Positions 1 to 11,030 of a stretch of DNA of 64,000 bases are shown here, in pieces. The notes beneath the pieces are model-generated. The model was given only the letters and a program-made list of their open reading frames with translations. It made no database searches and was not told the DNA's origin. The stretch's first letter is position 1; each line of letters begins with the position of its first letter. Source of the stretch: Anthoceros angustus (lineage: Eukaryota > Streptophyta > Anthocerotopsida > Anthocerotales > Anthocerotaceae); NCBI GenBank assembly GCA_010909165.1, contig MU008187.1, positions 314,247-378,246 of the forward strand, written 5' to 3'. The position numbers were made by a program, and so were the translations under genes.

Positions 1-2278
1 AAGAGGGCTGGTCGCCCGAGCTGGGGGTTTTGACCAAATGGCTGAGTATTTCAGTGAGGCTCTGAAGGAGGACCTATCTATACCCACTGTGACGCCCACT
101 ACAGCTGTGGCGCAGCTAGGTGTTCAGAGACGAACTATAGCCAAGCTTCGCCAGGAGATTTTGAATTTAAGATCTGACTTGCTCCATGTGCCACCCATGG
201 ATAGATTAAGGTTGAAAGCGGTACGGACTTGACAAGAAGAAATGTAAGCTCTGAAGAGTTTGATCAAGAACGGTTGAGGAGGCCTCACCATCCTTTACCT
301 TGTCCAATTCTGCTGCGGCCCAATCTGCGGATCTAAGTGCGCTTATCTCCGACACGGAGGGGCCAGTCGATGGTATGCCCGCCCCTGGGATTGCTCAATC
401 ACGGGTTTGAAAAGAGAATTGATGTGAGTGTTGGTGCGGTGGCAAGTGTGCACAAGCAACTTGAACGAAAGTGCTTGCCTACACAAGTATTGACGCAACC
501 CTCTCCAAACCCGGTGTATTGCACCTCTTTGGAGTATAAGTGCGCCGGACGCTCGCACTCCATTTTGAGCATAAGTGCCACCATCCGCCACTTGGTACAA
601 AGGTGTGTCCGCTATTTGTGCGGACGGTGGGCACATTAGGTCTTCCTTGGGCTCGGATGCATGGGTGGGTTCGCAAATCATCGAAAACAAAGTGAAATGA
701 GACATGTGCATCGGATGCGATCGAACACAAGCATAAGAGAGCATCTGCACTGCGAGCCCTAGTGAGAGCCAGAGTATCTGAAGAAAGAGGGCTGGTCGCC
801 CGAGTGGGGTTTTGACCAAATGGTGAGTATTTCGGTGAGGCTCGAAGGAGGACCTATCTATACCCACCGTGACGCCCACTACGGTGTGGCAGCCTAGGTG
901 TTCGAGACGAACTATAGCCAAGCTTCGCGGAGATTTTGAATTTAAGATCGACTTGCTCCATGTGCCACCCATGGATAGATTAAGGTTGAAAGCGATGCGG
1001 ACTTGACAAGAAGAAATGTAAGCTACGAAGAGTTTGATCAAGAGCGGTTGAGGAGGCCTCACCATCCTTTACCTTGTCCAATTCTGCTGCGGCCCAATCT
1101 GCGGATCTAAGTGCGGCTTATCTCCGACACGGAGGGGCGGTCAGGGCGGGTACTGCGTGCAGGATTGCTCGAATCACGGGTTTGAAAAGAGAATTGATGT
1201 GAGTGTTGGTGCGGTGGCAAGTGTGCACAAGCAACTTGAACGAAAGTGCTTGCCTACACAAGTATTGACGCAACCCTCTCCAAACCCGGTGTATTGCACC
1301 TCTTTGGAGTATAAGTCGCGGACGTTGGTGCACTCCACTTTTTGAGCATAAGTGCCACCATCCGCCACTTGGTACAAAGGTGTGTCCGCTATTTGTGCGG
1401 ACGGTGGGCACATTAGGTCTTCCTTGGGCTCGGATGCATGGGTGGGTTCGCAAATCATCGAAAACAAAGTGAAATGAGACATGTGCATCGGATGCGATCG
1501 AACACAAGCATAAGAGAGCATCCGCTGCCACCGCGAGCCCTAGTGAGAGCCAGTGAGTATCTGAAGAAAGAGGGCTGGTCGCCCGAGTGGGGTTTTGACC
1601 AAATGGTGAGTATTTCGGTGAGGCTCGAAGGAGGACCTATCTATACCCACCGTGACGCCCACTACGGTGTGGCAGCCTAGGTGTTCGAGACGAACTATAG
1701 CCAAGCTTCGCGGAGATTTTGAATTTAAGATCGACTTGCTCCATGTGCCACCCATGGATAGATTAAGGTTGAAAGCGATGCGGACTTGACAAGAAGAAAT
1801 GTAAGCTACGAAGAGTTTGATCAAGAGCGGTTGAGGAGGCCTCACCATCCTTTACCTTGTCCAATTCTGCTGCGGCCCAATCTGCGGATCTAAGTGCGGC
1901 TTATCTCCGACACGGAGGGGCGGTCAGGGCGGGTACTGCGTGCAGGATTGCTCGAATCACGGGTTTGAAAAGAGAATTGATGTGAGTGTTGGTGCGGTGG
2001 CAAGTGTGCACAAGCAACTTGAACGAAAGTGCTTGCCTACACAAGTATTGACGCAACCCTCTCCAAACCCGGTGTATTGCACCTCTTTGGAGTATAAGTC
2101 GCGGACGTTCGGTGCACTCCGACTCTTTGGAGCATAAGTCGCCGATCATCCGCCACTTGGTACAAAGGTGTGTCCGTCATTTGTGCGGACGGTGGGCACA
2201 TTAGGTCTTCCTTGGGCTCGGATGCATGGGCTGTGGGTTCGCAAATCACTGAAAACAGTGAAATGAGACATGTGCATT
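1..2278. repeat. ~783-bp direct tandem repeat, about 2.9 units
   Basis: The phrase gagggctggtcgcccgag recurs near positions 3, 787 and 1570, and the units align throughout. The third unit ends abruptly at about 2278, where the sequence changes to unrelated material; the array starts before the window. Units 2 and 3 are nearly identical to each other. Over its first ~230 bases unit 1 keeps CAG and CTG sites that units 2 and 3 have lost. Within unit 1 a 64-codon open frame (38-232) with a plausible helical composition is readable, but it is broken in the other units. I recognise no protein family; this is probably transposon or satellite-like non-coding DNA. Confidence 0.9.
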
Positions 2279-2437
2279 TCTGGATGGTTGGGGCCAAAAT
2301 GGGGTTCGGAGACAAACCCCTATGCTGAGAAACACTTTTAATCAAGAATCTCAGAAACATATTCCCTCTACCGTGCCCGGTGCATTGCCAGGAACCAGCC
2401 TGATCCTCGCTCCCAACCACTTGCGAGGAGTGCTGAA

Positions 2438-2845
2438 GTGGAGTCAACAATTTCAGCATCACCTCTTGAAACCCCCGATTTCGGTCCCATTGCTGATTGG
2501 GAATTGAAAGCTTTTGGAGAAGTCTGTAATCACCCAAATTATCAAAGGACGATTAGATGGCTGAGGGGAGACAATTTTGCTGAAGATAAAGAACAAATTG
2601 AGAAATCTGCTAAAGACAAAAAACAAATTTCTGTAGAGACTCCTGTTGAAACTTCCCTTCGGAAACTTCTGACAAATCAGCACATCTTGAGAGACGGCGT
2701 TGCTCGCTTGCAAGTTTGCATCGACACACAGATATCCAGAATTGACAGCAACATCTCACAAATTGCTGGAATGCTGCGTGTGATGGATCTTGGACAGGGA
2801 TTTTCCACAGAATTCCTGCCTGCGAGCAGAGACTCTATCCTGTGA
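2438..2845 (+). CDS. Hypothetical 135-aa protein, possibly coiled-coil
   Basis: An uninterrupted frame of 135 codons lies just after the tandem array. Residues ~45-65 are rich in Lys/Glu/Asp. Residues ~70-120 have spaced Leu/Ile/Val (HILRDGVARLQ, ISRIDSNISQIAGML) that look like a coiled coil. CAG and CTG triplets are normal here. No catalytic motif is visible and the start is only the first ATG. It may be an exon of a decayed gene or an accessory frame of the retroelement that follows. The rest of 2279-3309 holds nothing I recognise; no LTR matching the 3' side of the outer copia element was found in it. Confidence 0.3.
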   Translation: MESTISASPLETPDFGPIADWELKAFGEVCNHPNYQRTIRWLRGDNFAEDKEQIEKSAKDKKQISVETPVETSLRKLLTNQHILRDGVARLQVCIDTQISRIDSNISQIAGMLRVMDLGQGFSTEFLPASRDSIL

Positions 2846-3309
2846 CCTTTCTTCCGCTGGCGGGGAGCGCAGGAGACGCCAAACGGTGCGCATCATTAGC
2901 AGTGGCTCTTGGCGTGGATCAGAAGCGTCACATCTGCATTGCTGACCTTTGGCTTGTTTGCATCTCCTGTTGTTTGGTTGGTCCATCAACTAACCTATCA
3001 TTTCAGCAGACAGAAATGTCGGTTAGAAACTCTAACTAAAGAGCTGAAACGTTACTTTTTGAAAGTTGGTGTCTGTTCACATTTGCACCTCTACGCATCC
3101 AGGAAGGTAGATGAGGGAGCTAGACTGTTAAGGTTTAGATACATCTGTATCCACCCCCTCCCAGGCTGTCACCCTCAACTAGTCCCCTGGACACGCCTCG
3201 TTAGTATCACTAATAAGCATTTGTTAGGAACAGCAAAATCAGAGCATAACTGACCTAACTATTTTTCTTTTCAAACAATAGTTTTGCAAGGGACTTAGCT
3301 ATTTCACGC

Positions 3310-4413
3310 ATGTCCGATACCGAGAGTACACATAGTGTATCTGACCTTAGCTTTGACGGGTCCTTGGAGTCTGAGGGGGAAGAGGACCTACAGGCTGCAA
3401 ATATTTCCAATTTCTGGACTAACCCACTTGTTGTACCTATCACAAGAACAACAACAACCATGACAACCCCCTCCTTCACGTCAGAACTGAAGGAGAAAGA
3501 TAGGTTAAATGGGAAGCTGTATCCTGTGTGGAAAGTACGCATGAAAGCTCTCCGAGCAGCTGTGAGTCCTGAGTGTCGGGTGGAGGATTTCAACCGGATC
3601 CTCGACCAGAGCTGTCGATAAAGATAAATGGACAGCTCACAATGAAGTTGTTGTGGCTGTCATCATCAATGGCTTGGATGCTCTCCTTATTCCTGACGTT
3701 GAGTACCTGACCAAGGGCATCGAGATTTGGAATCAGCTCGAGAAGACATATCAGGTTACTAACATCATGACCAAGTGTGCCGTATGGCAAGAGTTCTACG
3801 CGCTGAGGATGAAGGACGGGGACAAAGCGGGTGGATTTACCAGTAAATTTCGCCACCTCCGTGCTCAGCTTGCCTCTTTCAATTACAAGATTGAGGAGGA
3901 ACATGCTGTGGTCCAGCTGTTGAGCAGCTTGCAAGCATCACTCCAGCAGCTCGTTAGCTCGTACAACGGACCCTTGTGCACCTCACAGGCTGCTGTTGTT
4001 GCCGGGAATGCAAGCACCCTCACTGTCGAAGACATAGTGGCTGCTTTGCATCAGGAAGAACAGAGCCGATTGTTCTCTGCAGGAAACGCAAGAGCAAAGG
4101 CTGACAAAGTGTTAGCTGCTAAGTTCAAGCCTCACAGACCAAAAGGCAAAGAACAATTCAAGTGCTGGTTCTGATTCTACCTCTTCGGGCACGAAGAAAA
4201 CTGGAAACTGCAATTGGTGTGGGGCACCCGGCCATTGGGCACGCGACTGCCGGAAGAAGAAGGCAGGGGAACCCCAGCGGCAACAGCCCACAAAGCAGTC
4301 TGCTAGCGTGGCAGTGAATGATAAGGGAGAAAACTCGAAAGCCACGGTGAAGATTCTCACTATCTGCCTCATAAGCACTGTTCATGACGTTGGGGATTGG
4401 TATCTTGACTCGG
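3310..4413 (+). pseudogene. Outer Ty1/copia element: gag and start of protease
   Basis: The frame opens at 3310 with an acidic Ser-rich leader. It continues after a frameshift near 3615 into a copia-type gag (UBN2/retrotran_gag_2 style: WNQLEKTYQ, FTSKFRHLRAQL, VVQLLSSL). A second frameshift near 4170 is followed by a CCHC zinc knuckle, CNWCGAPGHWARDC, at ~4210-4250. The reading ends in the protease entry DWYLDS at ~4396-4413, where the inner element interrupts it. The same protein resumes at 24857. Gag packages RNA into virus-like particles and the knuckle binds nucleic acid. Two frameshifts and the insertion make it non-functional. Codon use and CAG/CTG content look normal. Confidence 0.88.
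4409..4413. repeat. Left target-site duplication (ctcgg) of inner copia element
   Basis: The five bases ctcgg immediately precede the LTR start TGTAAGG, and the same five bases follow the LTR end CA at 24852-24856. This is the expected 5-bp duplication for copia integration. It falls inside the protease codons of the outer element. Confidence 0.9.
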
Positions 4414-4672
4414 TGTAAGGGTATTAAAGCCCAATGTACTTAGACTAATTGTATTAGTCTAAGTTAGGTGTCAGTTAAGTATCATTAGTTTCGCTAAAGC
4501 TAATCACTAGGAAGCTTCTTGTGCTCCTTCCTAGTGGCTTCTTGTGGAGCTTCCTAGGGAGCCCTGTTGGAGGGTATAAATACCCTCAGAGCCTCATCTC
4601 AATTTGAGAGAATTACACTTGCCTCCTCCTCTCCTCTCCTCTTTGCACCATCACGGCCGCCACGATCCTTCA
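4414..4672 (+). repeat. 5' LTR of inner copia element (259 bp)
   Basis: It begins TGTAAGGGTATTAAAG and ends GATCCTTCA, so it has the canonical TG...CA ends. It matches 24594-24851 over its full length with a few short differences. A TATA box (tataaatac, ~4577) is followed by a pyrimidine-rich stretch, a plausible LTR promoter and leader. The LTR is very short for a 20-kb insertion because nested elements account for most of the internal length. Confidence 0.93.
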
Positions 4673-4690
4673 ACCGGTATCGAGCGGGTG
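4673..4690 (+). promoter_or_regulatory. Primer-binding site (tRNA-iMet type, altered)
   Basis: Immediately after the LTR the sequence reads ccggtatcgagc. The usual plant initiator-Met tRNA complement is TGGTATCAGAGC. The difference includes loss of the A of CAG, turning TATCAGAGC into TATCGAGC, the same CAG-to-CG change seen elsewhere in the window. Position and similarity make the assignment firm; the alteration may be a sequencing artefact. Confidence 0.75.
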
Positions 4691-5239
4691 CGGGCGCAGT
4701 TACAGGTGCGGCTTGGCATTGCTGGAGCGGGCGCTTGCGCACGTCGCTGGGCGCGGCCGGGAGCCACGGGCGCGGGCGCGGCGGCGTGGCGCGGCGGCGC
4801 GGTGCGGCGTGCGCTGGGCGAGGCGCGGGCGGCCGGTGATGCCGTGCGTGGCCGTGGTCGCAGCGCGTACGCCGCGTGGCGCGGCAGGCGCGAGGCGCGG
4901 GCGCGGCAGTGCGCCACGTGACGTGTGGCGCAGGCCGCCGCTCGCGCAGCCGCAGCGCGTGAGCACAAAACCGAGGCGCGGCGGCGTTACGCGCAACGAG
5001 GTCGAGTAGGCGCGAGGCTGCAGGCGAGAGCACCATAGGTGCTAAAGAATCCACACCAAAATAATCATGCTGCCGAGCCGCTGCGGTCGTACCCTCAGCC
5101 TTAAAATCGGTGATTTTTTTTTTTACTTTTCTGACAGGGTCAATGTACGCTTTGGTGTACCATCTTAAGTGTTGAAAACGTAAGTGACCCAAACGACACC
5201 CGAATCTCATATATTCCCAAGTAACATTTTCGTCTATAT

Positions 5240-5575
5240 ATGCGATTTATGTGCAGACAATATATTCAAACGCAGTTGTACTCCCGTGACTACGACCATG
5301 GGAATGACAGGCGCTGCCGTGCCGTCATCACGCCTAAGGGGAGTGAAGCAGCTGCAAGTGCGGGGCTTCCAGTTACGCGCGAAAGTGCTCAAGCAAGTTT
5401 GGACGCAAGTTTGGCTGCCAACCCGTCCCCACACACGGCCGCCTGGGCCGGAGCAACGGAAGGGAGGGCCCAGTCGAAGCAAGACAAGGTGGGTTCTTTT
5501 TGGTCACTTAACTCGATGCCCGGGGCAAGGCGTAATCCGATTTTGTGTGCAGGAAGCAACTCCCCGAGGATGTAG
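5240..5575 (+). CDS. Hypothetical Ala-rich frame in duplicated insertion
   Basis: A 111-codon frame encodes an Ala/Ser/Pro-rich peptide (AQASLDASLAANPSPHTAAWAG). The text SKQDK is followed by gtgggt and, after 65 bases, by tgtgcag, so an intron of about 66 bases is possible. That would fuse the frame to the next exon (5550-5699). The matching place in arm 2 (~7080-7415) is frame-disrupted. No known domain is visible. It could be an N-terminal exon of a transposon gene continuing at 8402, but that link is not shown by sequence. Confidence 0.25.
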   Translation: MRFMCRQYIQTQLYSRDYDHGNDRRCRAVITPKGSEAAASAGLPVTRESAQASLDASLAANPSPHTAAWAGATEGRAQSKQDKVGSFWSLNSMPGARRNPILCAGSNSPRM

Positions 5576-6089
5576 AAGGAGGGAACATCTCCCATACATT
5601 GGGCTCCTGCTCGACTGCAAGGGGGAGCAGCAGAGGGGCATCCAGGCTGGTGTCCAGGTTCAAATTTCCAGCTTGAACGCCGATTTCTTAAGTGTCTAGG
5701 GTGAACGGGCAAGTTGTTGTGGCATGAGGGTTGTCGCTACAGAGTATGTGTGGTGTGCCACACGAAACCCGTGGTGTGTGTTGTGATTAACCATGGGTGT
5801 GGTATGCCCGTGGGTTTTGTGTGCAGTGGCTATGTCTGTGTGGCATGCAGATTGTGTGTCGATTTGTACCATCGCTGTGGCAATTAGAGCATGTTGTTGG
5901 GTGTTTGTGGTCTGCTGATGGGCCTTCCAACCGACAGACTCTCGGGATGTTTGGTGTGGCATAAGGGTTGTGGCTACGGTGTGGTGTGCCACAGAAAACG
6001 CGTGTGGCGTGTTGTGCGGTTAGCACCTTCACTACGGCAAAATTTGGAGCATGCTGAAGGGTGTTTGTGGTGTGGTGACGGGTTCCATG

Positions 6090-6480
6090 GTCGATGACTC
6101 GGTATGTGGTGTTGCATGCGGTTACGTGTGGTGTGGTGTGTCTTATCTGTGGTGTGTTGTGGTGTCTTTGTCTCTGGTGTGTGTCTTTGTCGTGTGGTGA
6201 CGGGTTTTCAGTGACGGACTCCTTATGTCTGAGTTGCATGCGGGTTATGTGTGGTGTGGTGTGTCTTGTCTGTGTGGTGTGCTGTGGTGTGTCTTTGTCT
6301 CTGTGGTGTGTGTCTTTGTCTGTGTGGTGACGGGTTCTCCAGCTGACAGACTCCCGGTATGTGCAGGTTGCATGCGGGTTGTGTGTGTCTTTGTGTGTCT
6401 TTGTGTGTGTCTTTGTCTTTGTGGTATGTGGCTTTGTCTGTGTGGTGTGTTGTGCCATTGCCCATGTACCAGTGCATTTT
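6090..6480 (+). repeat. TGTGGTGTGTCTTTGTC minisatellite, arm 1
   Basis: Irregular short units of gtgtggtgtgtctttgtct repeat with spacers such as gtgacgggttttcagtgac. On the reverse strand this reads as His/Thr-rich low-complexity protein, which is not a gene. Confidence 0.85.
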
Positions 6481-7879
6481 GTGTTGTGTGTGTTTTGTTG
6501 TTTATGATTTGCATACAAGTGCAGAAGCACATCCACAATGAAGGGTGACGGGCTCTGAGAGAAGACTGTTCAGCAGGGGACAAGGATCAAGTTAAAGGGC
6601 TCGCAGGCAACTTCCTTGGATTGCTGTCTGGCTAAGGGAGCTTCTAACTAGCCGGGTGATCTCGGGTTTTGCGGGAGGCGCGGGCGTGTGGCGTGAGCGC
6701 GTGCGTGGCCGGTCGCAGCGCGTACGCCGCGTGGCGAGGCCGCTGGCGCGGCGCCACGTGACGCCGTATGGTCGCCGCTCCGCAGCCGCAGCGCGAGCAC
6801 AAAACCGAGGCGCGGCAGGCAAAATTACGCGCAACGAGGTCGAGTAGGCGCGAGCGCCGCAGGGGGCGAGAGCACCATAGGTGCTAAAGAATCCAGCACC
6901 AAAATAATCATGGTGCCGAACGCCGATTTCTTAAAATCGGTGATTTTTTTTACTTTTCCGAGGGTCAATGTACGCTTTGGTGTACCATCTTAAGTGTTAA
7001 AAACGCGTGACCCAAACGACACCGAATCTCATATATTCCCAAGTAACATTTTCATATATGCGATTTATGTGCGTATAATATATTCAAACGCAGCTTGTAC
7101 TCCGTGACTACGACCATGGGAATGACAGCGCTGCGTCATCACGCCTAAGGGGAGTGAAGCCGTGCGCTTCACGCTGAAAGTGCTCAAGCAAGTTTGGACG
7201 CAAGTTTGGTCGCCAACCCGTCCCCACACACGGCCGCGTGCGGCTCGAGCGAAGGAGGAAGCCCAAGGGAAGCAAGACAGCAAGGTGGGTTCTTTTGTCC
7301 GCCTCGCAATCGATGCCCGGGGCAAGGCGTAATCTAAGATCCCCGAGGATGTAGAAGGAGGAACATCTCCCATACATTGGGCTCGCCGACTTTCGCAAGG
7401 GGAGCAGAGGGGCATCCAGGCTGGTGTCCAGGTTCAAATTTCCAGCTTGAACGCCGATTTCTTAAGTGTCTAGGGTGAACGGGCAAGTTGTTGTGGCATG
7501 AGGGTTGTCGCTACAGAGTATGTGTGGTGTGCCACACGAAACCCGTGGTGTGTGTTGTGATTAACCATGGGTGTGGTATGCCCGTGGGTTTTGTGTGCAG
7601 TGGCTATGTCTGTGTGGCATGCAGATTGTGTGTCGATTTGTACCATGGCTGTGAATTAGAGCATGTTGTTGGGTGTTTGTGGTCTGCTGATGGGCCTTCC
7701 AACCGACAGACTCTCGGGATGTTTGGTGTGTGGCATAAGGGTTGTGGCTACGGTGGTGTGCCACGAAAACGCGTGTATGGCGTGTTGTGCGTTAGCACCT
7801 TCACTACGGCAAAATTTGGAGCATCTTTGAAGGGTCAAGGTTTGTGGTGTGGTGACGGGTTCCATGGTCGATGACTCGG

Positions 7880-8210
7880 TATGTGGTGTTGCATGGTTAC
7901 GTGGTGGTGGTGTGTCTTGTCACATGTGGTGTGTTGTGGTGTGTCTTTGTCTCCGTGGTGTGTCTTTATACGTGTGGTGACGGGTTTTCAATGATGTGAC
8001 TTCTGCAAAAGGTGCATGGTTACGTGTGGTGTGTCTTATCTGTGGTGTGTTGTGGTGTGTCTTTGTCTCGTGGTGTGTGTCTTGTGTGGTGACGGGTTTT
8101 CGGTGACAGACTCAGTTGCATATGCGGGTTGTGTGTCTTTGTGTGTCTTTGTGTGTGTCTTTGTCTTTGTGGTATGTGGCTTTGTCTGTGTGGTGTGTTG
8201 TGCCATTGCC
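7880..8210 (+). repeat. TGTGGTGTGTCTTTGTC minisatellite, arm 2
   Basis: This is the second-arm copy of the minisatellite at 6090-6480. It is slightly shorter, and CTG-containing units are altered. Confidence 0.85.
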
Positions 8211-8401
8211 CATGTAGTGCATTTTGTGTTGTGTGTTTTGTTGTTTATGATATACAAGTGCAAGCACATCCACAATGAAGGGTGACGGCTCGAGAGAAGA
8301 CTCGCTCAATAGGACAAGGATCAAGTTAAAGGGCTCGCAGGCAACTTCCTTGGATTGTCATCGGCTGGGAGCTTCTAACTAGTGGGCCGATCACTGGGTT
8401 T

Positions 8402-9180
8402 TGCGGGAGGCGGGGAGACTCCGTCCATGAATCTGAGGATGAGGAGTCTGGGGAGAGTGCTGGTAGTGGAGATGTACAAGAGGAACACCTCGACCATGGT
8501 CATGCTGCAGCACACTCACGGAGATCAACCACTGGAGGTGAGCGAAGGAGCAAGCGGGGGATGGAACGGCAAGCTGCTAGGCGGGGGAGCAAGATTGACG
8601 CCATTTGGGGATCACCCAAACGACCTCTCACAACTTAGACATGGAAGGATGACGAGGGGAACATACGGCATGATGGATGCAATGTCAGGGACAAGACTGT
8701 TACAGGAGCTTTGCGAGACAAGATTGGAGGAAAAGGGGTGATCGAATCTTGGTTTGGAACCCCATCTCCCAACGATGGATACATTTGGAAGCAAACAGAT
8801 AAACTGAGCGATGAGGAATGGAGAAGGGTGGACAACCTTGTCCACAATATCTACAGCATGAGGCCCTCCTTGGGTGAGAAGAAGGTTCCCCGGCTGATGT
8901 GCCTTGGGATCTTAATGGAGAAGCTGGAGGGTGTTCGAGTGAATTGGAGCAGTACAAAATAACAGCAGTTGAGGGCATCGAGAGGCTTGCCAAAAAACGG
9001 GAAGAAAAACGTTTCCAGAAGGCAAAGGATGCTGGATTGCTTGGCGAAGGAGAGTCCACACAAGCAGACCTTGAGGCTGGTGAGGTGACAGCCCCACCTG
9101 ATCAGCAACCACAGGCTGGTAAGTCCACATTCAGCTTTTGTTCCGACTGTGGAAGTGGTTTAGTTGTCATGTATGCTTGA
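8402..9180 (+). pseudogene. Unknown transposon-type gene: acidic/basic region plus coiled coil
   Basis: One frame runs from 8402 to 8962 with a single interruption, TAG at 8636-8638. It gives an acidic Ser/Glu stretch (ESEDEESGESAGSGD), a basic patch (GGERRSKRGMERQAARR) and a compact folded part (ESWFGTPSPNDGYIWK, DEEWRRVDNLVHNIY). From about 8935 the neighbouring frame continues as a charged helix (ELEQYKITAVEGIERLAKK), suggesting a frameshift there. CAG and CTG are normal, so this stretch is better preserved than its flanks. I do not recognise the family. Its place beside the minus-strand gene at 9526-10407 suggests both belong to one DNA element inserted in the copia leader. Confidence 0.45.
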
Positions 9181-9525
9181 ATGATGCATAGAATTCATGG
9201 TAAATGATCGACTGCTTGCTCAATTTTGGTGCACACACTGTCACTCGGCATGCCCCTGTGAACGGGATTTGCACAAGGTCAGCACAAATGACATATATAG
9301 GGCCAGGATGCGCTGAGACATTGGACCCTAAAGACCATCCCCCATCAACAAGCGGTAGACACTCTACATACCAGGCTATGGTGTCCAGCAATGGTAAACA
9401 GAATAAGCGGTCACCTGCGAGGTATCGAGGAAATGGATGATGTGCTTGCGAAACACAAATGGCGCCACACGTTGCCGCTTTGCGTCCTTAGAGTTCGAAG
9501 AAGGACGTGATGATTGTTCCCAGAA

Positions 9526-10407
9526 TTATTCAACACAGACCTTCACTGAAGCGCTCAACGCATCTGCTCTCACCTTCCGTCCTCCCCCATACCATTTCAC
9601 ATCCTCCTCAACCCTGTGTATCTCGTAGTGAGCTTGAACATGCCGCGCCACAACTCGTCGGCTGACCCCAAGAACGCGACCCATGGTAGCTACACCCGCA
9701 TCTTGGCCTGCACCTTGTGACAGAACAATGTTCATGAAGGTCTGCCGAGCTTTCAGCTTGTCGCTTGCTTGGACACCTTGCAGCCTTCTCATGGCAGCCA
9801 TGATGGACTCCAAAGCCTGGTTTGTGGCTCTTGCAGATCTGCCCTCCCTCCCCACCATGGAAGCACAAAACTTCTGAAGACTACGGAGGCGCGAAAACGA
9901 TTCCAACACCCTGGACCTGCCTTGCGCACTAAAATGACGGGTTCTACGCAAGAAAATGGACCCCAAGTCCCGCGCAATCGCTTGGCAACATGAGTCGGAT
10001 GGCCCCCTCACTCCAGAAGTGTTGGTTAGCTCTCTTTGCCGTGCCCTACATCGTCTCGACCACTCAGTGCCGGACAATCATGCTCTTGGAACTAAGGCTT
10101 CCGCTGCTGGCACTACGGGTTCCATGGGTGGGGCGTCAACATCATGCGCATCCCCAGGCTGAGCCCCTTGAAAGCCAAAACCCCCCATGTCTTGTGCAGC
10201 CCCTTCACTCCCCATGTCTTGTGCAGCCCCTACATTAGTTTCTGCACCCACCACTAGAGGTGGCACCGAAACACTTTCAGGGATATCCACTGCCAATCTT
10301 TTTTCAGTGCTAACCTGCCTCTTTGCTCGCCAGGCACGTTTCCAAGCAGCATGCTTGGAGCGTCGGACAACATCCGCCTCGTTCCCGTTGCTTGCGCCAT
10401 GTCTCAA
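9526..10407 (-). pseudogene. Unknown ~290-codon gene with helix-turn-helix-like segment
   Basis: A minus-strand frame starts at 10407 and runs to 9526 with one in-frame TGA at 10078-10080. The N-terminus is basic (KHAAWKRAWRAKRQ) and the middle is Gly/Ala/Pro-rich. The C-terminal part has regular helices, including VATMGRVLGVSRRVVARHV, which reads like a recognition helix-turn-helix. That would fit a DNA-binding or transposase N-terminal region, but no catalytic triad is visible. Codons and CAG/CTG content are normal. The opposite strand has no comparable frame. Confidence 0.5.
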
Positions 10408-10419
10408 TACACACTGAAC

Positions 10420-11027
10420 CCTTCAACTTTCGCAATCCATGGCCTCACCTATCACAAAAAACTTTGACAACTGGGGCCAAGGGCGATTGGGTACTCTCAA
10501 CTTCACATCGGTGTGAAGTGTAAATTTCAAACTAGGAATCTCCCTCCCAGGATGAGCCATTCGAGCACTTCCCGCGAAAACAAGGTTTAAAATTGAAACT
10601 AAAAGTCTCTCTCCCACGGAGGAGGGAGAACATACATTTTAAATTTCAAAGAATTCTCTCTCTTGGGATCAAGCAACGGTGGGAAGGGACTCTCTCTCCC
10701 CGTCCCGAGTGTGGTGCCAGCATCACACATTGAGTGTTACAATTGCACTTTCATAATTAAAGCTGACCACAAATAGTTTCTACCACATATGTATCTTTTT
10801 CTTGCTGAATTTTTTTTAGTGCATCTGTCTAGATGGTCACCCTTGCTCTAAAAAATTTTAGACAAATTGGACATCATTTGATCAATCCAAAATTATCTAA
10901 ATGGAAAAAGTGGACACATGTGGACATAAATTCGCGTTGCGATTGTTGCATACTTATATGGTACACCAAACCACACTACCACCCGACAAGGCGAGTCGAG
11001 TGTTTCATCTGTATCGATTTTTGAGTC
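10420..11027. other. AT-rich non-coding leader segment
   Basis: No coding potential is visible. It contains repeated short phrases such as tttaaatttcaaa and tctctctccc, and ends just before the copia gag start. It probably joins the nested insertion to the remaining inner copia leader. Confidence 0.5.
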
Positions 11028-11030
11028 ATG

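Larger units (their letters stand above)
4825..8405 (+). repeat. Large tandem duplication, two arms of ~1.85 and ~1.73 kb
   Basis: Arm 1 (about 4825-6679) and arm 2 (about 6680-8405) carry the same blocks in the same order. These are a GC-rich start (gcgcgtacgccgcgtggcg), a T-tract, a short open frame, an intron-like piece, and a TGTGG-rich minisatellite. Both end with gggctcgcaggcaacttcc and a Gly-rich joint. Arm 1 retains CTG/CAG sites (ggctctgagag) where arm 2 has CG forms (ggctcgagag). The block sits between the inner copia primer site and its gag, so it belongs to another element or insertion in the leader. Its ends and target duplication were not found. Apparent GC-rich open frames at 4599-5210 run both ways and are compositional. 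Confidence 0.8.

Noticed and set aside
343-1065. 240-codon minus-strand frame in the 783-bp repeat
   Set aside because: It is not maintained between units and has no recognisable domain.
4599-5210. Long Arg/Ala/Pro-rich open frames on both strands
   Set aside because: The region is extremely GC-rich with no stops in several frames at once; no domain or codon signal supports a gene.
5787-6583. 249-codon His/Thr-rich minus-strand frame
   Set aside because: It reads through the TGTGG minisatellite; low complexity only.
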